This document shows, piece after piece, positions 1 to 6,483 of a stretch of DNA of 7,705 nucleotides. The stretch comes from Rhodospirillales bacterium. GTDB taxonomy: Bacteria; Pseudomonadota; Alphaproteobacteria; Acetobacterales; Acetobacteraceae. Every line of letters begins with the position of its first letter. Within the stretch, counting starts at the first letter, position 1. A model generated the notes under the pieces. The model saw nothing but the letters and a program-made list of their open reading frames with translations. It searched no databases and was not told the DNA's origin. The stretch spans positions 1 to 7,705 of the forward strand of contig CAHJXG010000213.1 in the NCBI GenBank assembly GCA_903644035.1, written 5' to 3'. A program made the translations under genes and the position numbers.

Positions 1-63
1 GCCGCGGGCGGCGGGGCGTGGAGCGTCGATCAGTTCCGGCAGCGGCGCCGCGACGAGTACTGA
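1..63 (+). CDS. C-terminal end of an unidentified gene (partial)
   Basis: Frame 1 is open from the window edge to a TGA at 61-63 and encodes 20 residues ending WSVDQFRQRRRDEY. Nineteen of the 20 codons end in G or C, better than the other open forward frame, which is the pattern of real genes in this DNA. The stop lies 18 bases before the stop of the convergent iclR gene, a sensible gene spacing. The fragment is too short to recognise a family. It may be another gene of glyoxylate or related metabolism, but nothing in the peptide shows that. It could also be chance, since random GC-rich DNA stays open easily over 20 codons. Confidence 0.4.
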   Translation, partial: AAGGGAWSVDQFRQRRRDEY

Positions 64-81
64 GGCGGGGCGCTGGGGCGG

Positions 82-909
82 TCAGCGCGGAAGCTGGCCG
101 CGCCACCCCGGCAGCGCGCCCCCGAGCTGTGCGGTGATCGCATCCGCCCGGCGGCGCACGAGGTCGCCCAGCAGCGGGATGCGCTGATCCGGGATGCGCG
201 CCATGGGTCCGGACAGCGACACGGCCGCGACCGGCTCCGCTCCCTCGTTGAAGATGACCGCGGCGACGCAGCGCATGCCGACGGCGTGCTCCTCGTCGTC
301 AAGGGCGTAGCCGCACGTCCGGGCCTGCGCCAGGTCGCCGCGCAGCGCCGGCGTGGTGGTGATCGTCTTCACCGTGATCCGGGCCATGCCATGGCGGTGC
401 AGTACCCGGGCCAGGTCGCCATCCGACATGGCGGAGAGCAGGGCCTTGCCGACGCCCGAGCAATGCAGCGGCACCCGGCCGCCGGGCCGCGCGAACGCCC
501 GCATCATCTGCCGGCACTCGACCTGAGAGAGGTACACCGCCTCCGCCTGGTCCTCGACGGCGAGGTTCACCGTCTCCTCGCTGTCCTCCATCAGGGCGCG
601 CATGTGCGGGCGGGCGGTGCCGACGAGGCTGCGGGTCTTCAGGAAGGCGCTGCCGGCGACGAAGGCCTGCACGCCCACCGACCACAGCCGCCGTTCGGCG
701 TCGAAATGCACGTAGCGCTCCTGCTCCAGCGTGGTGAGCAGGCGGTGCGCGGTGGAGGGCGAGAGGCCGACCTGCTGCGCCACCTCGGTCAGGGTGACAC
801 CCTCATTGGCGGCGGCGAGCCGGTTGACGATGGCGAGCGCGCGCACGAGCGACTGCACCTGGTCCGAGCGTTCCGGCGCGGGGCGGATCGTTGGGCGGGG
901 TGCTCGCAC
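82..909 (-). CDS. IclR-family transcriptional regulator, likely of the glyoxylate (gcl) operon
   Basis: A 275-residue DNA-binding regulator of the IclR family. An N-terminal winged helix-turn-helix spans about residues 20-67, with recognition helix [13 protein letters not shown] at about 50-62. A linker helix leads to the C-terminal effector-binding domain, which shows the family signatures [13 protein letters not shown] (148-160), GYALDDEE (200-207), a Cys at about 214 and SLSGP (231-235). The start is set at GTG 907-909 because AGGAG sits 8 bases upstream and this gives the usual family length of 250-280. The frame stays open to an ATG at 1008 (308 residues), but that start has no ribosome binding site and would put the coding region across the repeats in the promoter region. 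The gene is divergent from gcl. In E. coli the related AllR represses gcl and responds to glyoxylate, so a similar role is inferred here. The effector and the sign of regulation cannot be read from sequence. Confidence 0.93.
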   Translation of the reverse strand: MRAPRPTIRPAPERSDQVQSLVRALAIVNRLAAANEGVTLTEVAQQVGLSPSTAHRLLTTLEQERYVHFDAERRLWSVGVQAFVAGSAFLKTRSLVGTARPHMRALMEDSEETVNLAVEDQAEAVYLSQVECRQMMRAFARPGGRVPLHCSGVGKALLSAMSDGDLARVLHRHGMARITVKTITTTPALRGDLAQARTCGYALDDEEHAVGMRCVAAVIFNEGAEPVAAVSLSGPMARIPDQRIPLLGDLVRRRADAITAQLGGALPGWRGQLPR

Positions 910-917
910 GGCGCTCT

Positions 918-922
918 CTCCT
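918..922 (-). promoter_or_regulatory. Ribosome binding site deciding the iclR start
   Basis: Read on the minus strand this is AGGAG, 8 bases before GTG 909-907. No comparable Shine-Dalgarno sequence precedes the alternative in-frame ATG at 1008-1006, so the GTG start is preferred. Confidence 0.6.
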
Positions 923-952
923 GAGAGGCGCTGCGTAGCGAAGTCGGCAGGT

Positions 953-984
953 TTTTGCAATGCAGCAAAGAGTTGGTTTTGCTG
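953..984. repeat. TTTGC/GCAAA inverted and direct repeats, candidate IclR-family operator
   Basis: CAGCAAA at 963-969 is matched by its exact reverse complement TTTGCTG at 978-984, across an 8-base spacer. A further TTTTGC at 953-958 forms a second inverted repeat with GCAAA (965-969) and a direct repeat with TTTTGC at 977-982. The element starts (953, 965, 977) are 12 bases apart. The position between a regulator gene and its probable target suggests an operator. No known consensus was matched, so binding is inference. Confidence 0.4.
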
Positions 985-1086
985 GAGAATACCGGGCGTT
1001 TTCCGCATCGCGGGAAGGCTGACAAATCCTCTGGCTTATTGGGCCGGGCTTGGCGATGCTCACTCCCAAGCAAGACCAAACGAGCG

Positions 1087-1090
1087 GGAG
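1087..1090 (+). promoter_or_regulatory. Ribosome binding site of gcl
   Basis: GGAG ends 6 bases before the ATG at 1097. It fixes the gcl start there, although the reading frame stays open much further upstream, to 731, through the divergent promoter region and into iclR. Confidence 0.6.
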
Positions 1091-1096
1091 CAGCAA

Positions 1097-2923
<1,827 letters not shown>

Positions 2924-2934
2924 CCCGCTGGGAT

Positions 2935-2938
2935 AGGA
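2935..2938 (+). promoter_or_regulatory. Ribosome binding site of glxR
   Basis: AGGA lies 7 bases before the ATG at 2946, inside the 22-base gap after the gcl stop. No terminator or promoter fits in that gap, supporting cotranscription with gcl. Confidence 0.5.
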
Positions 2939-2945
2939 CAAGACA

Positions 2946-3851
2946 ATGAGCAACATCGGCTTCATCGGCCTCGGCATCATGGGGCGGCCCATGGCGGGCC
3001 ACCTGATCACGGGCGGCCACACCGTGTTCGCCTACAACCGCTCCCCGGTGAAACAGGAGCTGCTGGACCAGGGCGCCCGCGCCTGCGGCAGCCCGGCGGA
3101 GGTGGCACAGTCGTCCGACGTCATCATCACCATGGTGCCGGACACCCCGGACGTGGAGGCGGTGCTGTTCGGGGAGGGCGGCGTGGCCGGCGGCCTCTCA
3201 CCGGGCAAGACGGTGGTGGACATGAGTTCCATCTCCCCCATCGCCACCAAGGAGTTCGCTGGGCGCATCAACAAGCTCGGCTGCGACTACCTGGACGCCC
3301 CGGTGTCCGGCGGCGAGGTGGGCGCCAAGGCGGCCTCCCTCACCATCATGGTGGGCGGGCCGGAGCAGGCCTTCGCCAGGGTGCGCCCGATCTTCGAGCT
3401 GATGGGCAAGAACATCACGCTGATCGGGGCGAACGGCGACGGGCAGACCACCAAGGTCGCCAACCAGATCATCGTGGCCCTGACCATCGAGGCCGTCGCC
3501 GAGGGCCTGCTGTTCGCCTCCAAGGCCGGCGCCGACCCGGCCAAGGTACGCCAGGCGCTCATGGGCGGCCTCGCCACCTCGCGCATCCTGGAGGTGCACG
3601 GGGAGCGCATGATCAAGCGGACGTTCGACCCCGGCTTCCGCATCGAGCTGCATCAGAAGGACCTGAACCTGGCGCTCGCCGGCGCCCGCGCGCTGGGCGT
3701 CAGCCTGCCGAACACCGCGACCTGCCAGGAGCTGTTCAACGCGGCGGTGGCCGGCGGTGGCGCCGCCTGGGACCATTCGGGCCTGGTGCGGGTGCTGGAG
3801 CGGCTGGCCTGCCACGAGGTCGGCGAGGGCGTCCCCAAGCACGGCGATTAA
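2946..3851 (+). CDS. glxR: 2-hydroxy-3-oxopropionate (tartronate semialdehyde) reductase
   Basis: A 301-residue member of the beta-hydroxyacid dehydrogenase family. It reduces tartronate semialdehyde made by Gcl to D-glycerate using NAD(P)H. The N-terminal Rossmann motif GFIGLGIMG is at 5-13. Asn31-Arg32 at the end of the second strand hint at NADPH preference (inference). The substrate-binding DAPVSGGEVGAK is at 117-128, the catalytic Lys is K170 in GQTTKVANQ with N174 four residues on, and K238-D239 in the C-terminal helical domain belong to the conserved FRIELHQKDL. Length and motifs match E. coli GarR/GlxR throughout. Context next to gcl favours this role over 3-hydroxyisobutyrate dehydrogenase, the closest alternative. 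In many gcl operons hyi sits between these two genes; it does not here. The gene ends 12 bases from the convergent methyltransferase gene. Confidence 0.93.
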   Translation: MSNIGFIGLGIMGRPMAGHLITGGHTVFAYNRSPVKQELLDQGARACGSPAEVAQSSDVIITMVPDTPDVEAVLFGEGGVAGGLSPGKTVVDMSSISPIATKEFAGRINKLGCDYLDAPVSGGEVGAKAASLTIMVGGPEQAFARVRPIFELMGKNITLIGANGDGQTTKVANQIIVALTIEAVAEGLLFASKAGADPAKVRQALMGGLATSRILEVHGERMIKRTFDPGFRIELHQKDLNLALAGARALGVSLPNTATCQELFNAAVAGGGAAWDHSGLVRVLERLACHEVGEGVPKHGD

Positions 3852-3863
3852 GGCGCCCCGCGG

Positions 3864-4724
3864 CTACGTCCTCCGCCGCGCCCAATCGACGGCGTTGCGG
3901 AGCGGGCGCGTGGCCCGCCAGGTGGTCGAGGCCTTCAGCGCCGCCACCTCGGCCCGAAGCGCCGCGATCTCCTGGTCCCGCGGGTCCGGGCCGGCCAGCG
4001 GGGCGTTCGGCCGGGGCGCCCCGAACTCGGCCTGATACCACCCCGCGCCGAACAGGGGCGTCAGCGCCTCGTGCGAGGCGAAGCGGCGCCGGTTGTATTT
4101 CTGGCCGGGCCAGTTGTCGCCGAGCGGGTCGAAGATCGGGCTGGTGGTGCGGCGGAAGAACGCCGTCGTCCGCGCGTCGCCCCGGTGCTCCCACATCTCG
4201 TCGTCGCGCAGGAACTCGTACAGGCGCTGGATCGTCGGGATGTGGATGTCGTCGATCACCAGCACGCCCCCGGCGCGGATGTGCGGGTAGAGGAAGTAGT
4301 ACTCCAGGTCCGGGAACGGGTAGGCGTGCGGGCCGTCGATCAGCGCGAAATCGACGGGATCGGAGAACTGCCATTTCGGCACCATCACCTGCGACGGGCC
4401 AATGACGAACTTCGTCGTCCCGGACCGCAGATAAGGGTGGGCCTGCGTGTTCTGCAGGCTGTCGCCATAGGGCAGGGTGAAGGCGGTGTGCCGCTCGCTG
4501 AGGTTCGACAGCAGCAGCGTGCTCAGGCCGCATCCGGTCTCCACGGACACGCGGGCGCGGGCGTCCTGATGCTCCGCGAACAGCTTCCACAGCACGTCGG
4601 GATACAGCGACCCGCTTTCGTGGAAGAACGGGGAGACCTCGTCGATGATCTTCCGGGCGATATCCGCAGCCTTGGCGCTGCCCATCGCCTGGCCCGGCGC
4701 CATGGTGTTCGGCCCGGCGGTCAT
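3864..4724 (-). CDS. Class I SAM-dependent methyltransferase with polysaccharide-cluster-type C-terminal tail
   Basis: A 286-residue protein with a Rossmann-like methyltransferase core. The SAM-binding motif I is VETGCGLST (61-69). DFALIDGPHAY (125-135) followed by GGVLVIDDIH (152-161) marks the acidic strands 4 and 5 typical of the Methyltransf_24 type of family. The substrate is unknown. After the domain come a linker rich in Pro, a short Ala/Leu/Glu helix (about 250-265) and the tail STTWRATRPLR (266-276). Tails of this W-R-x-T-x-P-L-R form recur at the C-termini of glycosyltransferases and methyltransferases of alphaproteobacterial surface-glycan clusters, from general knowledge. The start at 4724 has no clear ribosome binding site; ATG at 4703 or 4685 in the same frame are possible, and the first well-conserved-looking residues follow the latter. 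It is convergent with glxR and downstream of the cupin gene on the same strand after a 137-base gap. Confidence 0.82.
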   Translation of the reverse strand: MTAGPNTMAPGQAMGSAKAADIARKIIDEVSPFFHESGSLYPDVLWKLFAEHQDARARVSVETGCGLSTLLLSNLSERHTAFTLPYGDSLQNTQAHPYLRSGTTKFVIGPSQVMVPKWQFSDPVDFALIDGPHAYPFPDLEYYFLYPHIRAGGVLVIDDIHIPTIQRLYEFLRDDEMWEHRGDARTTAFFRRTTSPIFDPLGDNWPGQKYNRRRFASHEALTPLFGAGWYQAEFGAPRPNAPLAGPDPRDQEIAALRAEVAALKASTTWRATRPLRNAVDWARRRT

Positions 4725-4861
4725 CGGCAGGGGCCGGGTTGGGACGGTGAGGCATTCATGGTCATCGCGCAGGCGCCCTGCTTGGAGACCGGCACTTTAG
4801 CCCTCGGCCCCGCCGGAACGCAAAGCGGTCCCCGGCGCCGGCAACGAGGCGAAGGCCGCTC
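4725..4861 (-). promoter_or_regulatory. Spacer with a weak candidate promoter for the leftward methyltransferase
   Basis: This 137-base gap separates the cupin stop from the methyltransferase start. On the minus strand TTGCGT (4823-4818) and TAAAGT (4799-4794) are 18 bases apart. They match the sigma-70 -35 and -10 boxes at 3 and 4 of 6 positions, leaving a leader of roughly 60 bases. A perfect palindrome CCGGCGCCGG at 4832-4841 is probably a by-product of the high GC content. No T-tract terminator follows the cupin gene. Confidence 0.2.
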
Positions 4862-5272
4862 CTAGTGAATGGGATCCAGGAAGGGCGTGCCCGGATCGGC
4901 CACGTAGAAGATGACGACCCGCGTCGCCTCCTCCGCTCCGCGGTTGTGGCCGGTCATGCGCACGTTCGGCGGCTCCACCATCGAGCGGCCCGCCGGCACG
5001 GTCACCGTCTCGCGCCCCTCCATCTCCAGCGTGAATGCGCCCTCCAGCACATGGACGGTCACGGGGAAGCGGTGTGTATGGAACACCGTGCTCTGGCCGG
5101 GACTGATGGTGGCCGTGAGGACCTGCACCTCCTGCCGTTCGCCCCTCGGCATCGACTCGACGACCTCGCGAAGGACGAGGTTGGGCCGCGCCTGCCCCTG
5201 CGCTGCGGCCGGGAAGGATACGCCGAGCAACGCCGCCCAGAACGCGGCGCACAAACCCAGGGACCGACGCAT
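4862..5272 (-). CDS. Exported small cupin-domain protein
   Basis: A 136-residue single-domain protein. Residues 1-24 are a typical Sec signal peptide: RR at 2-3, a hydrophobic core of about 16 residues and an A-A-A cleavage site before Q25. It should act in the periplasm or outside the cell. The rest is one cupin barrel. HTH (65-67) and VLEG (75-78) mark motif 1, and VPAGRSMVEPPNVRMTGHN (92-110) marks motif 2. The motif 1 Glu position is Val71 and the motif 2 His position is about Met106, so two of the four usual metal ligands are missing; His74 or His109 might substitute. The function is unknown: a sugar, small-molecule or metal-binding role, or none enzymatic, are all possible. The start at ATG 5272 is chosen because it has GGGAG 7 bases upstream and begins a clean signal peptide. 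The frame remains open to 5506 but the extra region is Cys/Arg-rich and unlike protein. Confidence 0.82.
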   Translation of the reverse strand: MRRSLGLCAAFWAALLGVSFPAAAQGQARPNLVLREVVESMPRGERQEVQVLTATISPGQSTVFHTHRFPVTVHVLEGAFTLEMEGRETVTVPAGRSMVEPPNVRMTGHNRGAEEATRVVIFYVADPGTPFLDPIH

Positions 5273-5478
5273 TCCGCTTCTCCCGTCGATGGCCGAGACA
5301 GTTAGCGCGCGAACGGCACGTCGCCACAAGACCAACCTCAAGCAGGCGGCGCCCGCGCCCAACTCGAGCTGATACATCACCCAGCCGCCCCGGGACTTGA
5401 CGCCGGGCGGCGATACGCGGCTGATCCGGCCTGACGCCGATGCGCCGCAGGCAGCGGACGTGAAGGGGCAGGCAGGCG
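5273..5478. promoter_or_regulatory. Divergent region between the cupin and the second methyltransferase gene
   Basis: This 206-base region must carry the starts of transcription for both divergent genes. Rightward, TTGACG at 5397-5402 is a good -35 box, but the hexamer 17 bases on (GCTGAT, 5420-5425) matches the -10 consensus at only 3 of 6 positions. Leftward, a TTGTGG / GCTAAC pair with a 17-base spacer is equally weak. No gene, RNA or clear repeat was seen apart from the short GGCAGGCAGGCG run next to the start of the rightward gene. Confidence 0.3.
5280..5284 (-). promoter_or_regulatory. Ribosome binding site deciding the cupin start
   Basis: On the minus strand this reads GGGAG, 7 bases before ATG 5272-5270. 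It supports the short, signal-peptide-bearing form over a start at 5506. Confidence 0.55.
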
Positions 5479-6438
5479 ATGACGGAGCAACAGGGCATCT
5501 CGACATGGCGGCAGGCCCTGGCGGAGAACTGGGAGGAGATGCGCGCGCTCACCGACTGGATGGGCCTCCCGGCCATGCACGAGCACGTCGCCGAGCTGCA
5601 CACCGGCAGCCCCATGTCGGTCGGCGGCGATTGGGTCGATCACTCCCTGCATCGGCACCTGAACCCGCTGGCGGAGCGCCTCGCCGCCCGGGACGGCACC
5701 CCCGGCCGCCGGCTCTCCATGGTGTCCTTCGGCTGCGGCACCGGCCAGATCGAGCAGGTGGTGCTCTCGCGCGGCTGGCCGGTTCGGCGGATCGTCTGCC
5801 GGGAGTACGACCCGGCCCTGCTCGACCGGGCGCGCGACACCCTGTCGGGCCTGTGCCCGGACCAGGAGTTCCAGCAGTTCGACTACAACAGCCCGGAGGC
5901 CGTGGGCTTCGAGGCGTTCGACGTGGCGTTCTTCTGCCACTCGATGCACCACTGCACCGACATCGAGCGGTTCCTGCCCTTCCTCAACCGGGTCGTCGCC
6001 CCCGATGGCGTGGTGCTGGGGCTGGACTATTTCGGCCCGTCCCGCCTGCAGATGACGCATGACGCCAAGCGGATGCTCGACGAGATCTTCGAGTCGCTGC
6101 CTGAGCACCTGCGCCTCAACCTGGCGACCGGCGAGGTCGAGCCGAGCTTCGTCATCGACACGGTGGCGCAGGTGGCGCGGGCCGACCCGAGCGAGGCGCC
6201 GCGCAGCGCCGACCTGCGCAGCCTGCTGTTCTCCAGCTTCCCCGTGCGCGAGGTCTCGCCGATGGGCGGCACGCTGCTGCGCCCGCTGCTGGCGCGCCGG
6301 GCCGGGAACTTCCGCAGCGCGGGCGACCACTGCATCCTCAAGCTGCTGATGGTGCTTGAGCGGGAATTGATTCGGTCGGGCCGCCTGCCTTCGGACAACC
6401 TGTACTTCGTGCTGGGCCGAAGCGACCGGCTGAACTAG
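5479..6438 (+). CDS. Class I SAM-dependent methyltransferase, substrate unknown
   Basis: A 319-residue protein with an N-terminal helical extension of about 75 residues, a methyltransferase core (about 78-190) and a C-terminal region of about 130 residues. Motif I is VSFGCGTGQ (82-90). The acidic residue after strand 2 lies in REYD (108-111), a DYN follows at 135-137, FDVAFFCHSMHH (147-158) is motif IV, and APDGVVLGLDYFG (174-186) matches the strand-5 region. The C-terminal part (FVIDTVAQVAR, MGGTLLRPLLARR, CILKLLMVLERELI) looks like helices forming a lid or substrate domain, but no named family is recognised. No signal peptide or membrane segment is seen, so it is likely cytoplasmic. The start at 5479 has AAGGGG about 10 bases upstream, slightly far but acceptable. 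It is 42 bases upstream of another methyltransferase gene on the same strand, probably the same operon. A role in modifying sugars or glycan precursors is inferred only from context. Confidence 0.8.
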   Translation: MTEQQGISTWRQALAENWEEMRALTDWMGLPAMHEHVAELHTGSPMSVGGDWVDHSLHRHLNPLAERLAARDGTPGRRLSMVSFGCGTGQIEQVVLSRGWPVRRIVCREYDPALLDRARDTLSGLCPDQEFQQFDYNSPEAVGFEAFDVAFFCHSMHHCTDIERFLPFLNRVVAPDGVVLGLDYFGPSRLQMTHDAKRMLDEIFESLPEHLRLNLATGEVEPSFVIDTVAQVARADPSEAPRSADLRSLLFSSFPVREVSPMGGTLLRPLLARRAGNFRSAGDHCILKLLMVLERELIRSGRLPSDNLYFVLGRSDRLN

Positions 6439-6439
6439 C

Positions 6440-6459
6440 GGGCGGCCCGCCCTGCGGGC
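6440..6459 (+). repeat. Overlapping, mutually exclusive GC hairpins between two methyltransferase genes
   Basis: Two stem-loops compete for the same bases just after the stop at 6438. GGGCG (6440-6444) can pair with CGCCC (6448-6452), and GCCCGC (6445-6450) can pair with GCGGGC (6454-6459) across a CCT loop. No T-run follows, so this is not a standard intrinsic terminator. It may be a processing or stability element, or chance in GC-rich DNA. Confidence 0.35.
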
Positions 6460-6483
6460 GATGGCCATGATCAGGATTGAATG

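Larger units (their letters stand above)
910..1096. promoter_or_regulatory. Divergent iclR-gcl intergenic region, likely regulator binding region
   Basis: This 187-base segment separates the divergent regulator gene and gcl, and must hold the promoters of both if the GTG start of iclR is right. It is visibly richer in A and T than its flanks around 950-1000 and 1015-1040. It contains a cluster of TTTTGC/GCAAA repeats at 953-984 and a looser TTCC-N8-GGAA element at 1001-1016. No convincing -35/-10 pair could be fixed for either direction, so promoters are not placed. Confidence 0.55.

Noticed and set aside
286..924. Plus-strand open frame across iclR
   Set aside because: It is antisense to a protein with clear IclR domains, its composition is shadow-like and it has no convincing start signal.
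731..1096. Upstream extension of the gcl frame
   Set aside because: The frame is open through the divergent region into iclR, but gcl homologues begin at the ATG at 1097, which has GGAG 6 bases upstream.
3852..3863. Possible shared terminator between the convergent glxR and methyltransferase genes
   Set aside because: The gap is only 12 bases and shows neither a stable stem-loop nor a T-run on either strand.
3736..4755. Alternative minus-strand frame overlapping the leftward methyltransferase and the end of glxR
   Set aside because: Its translation is Pro/Arg/Gly/Ala-rich without motifs, whereas the frame 3864-4724 shows SAM-binding motifs.
4797..5615. Alternative minus-strand frame over the cupin gene
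   Set aside because: It is Arg/Gly-rich with no domain and overlaps the start of the rightward methyltransferase. The cupin frame has a signal peptide and a ribosome binding site.
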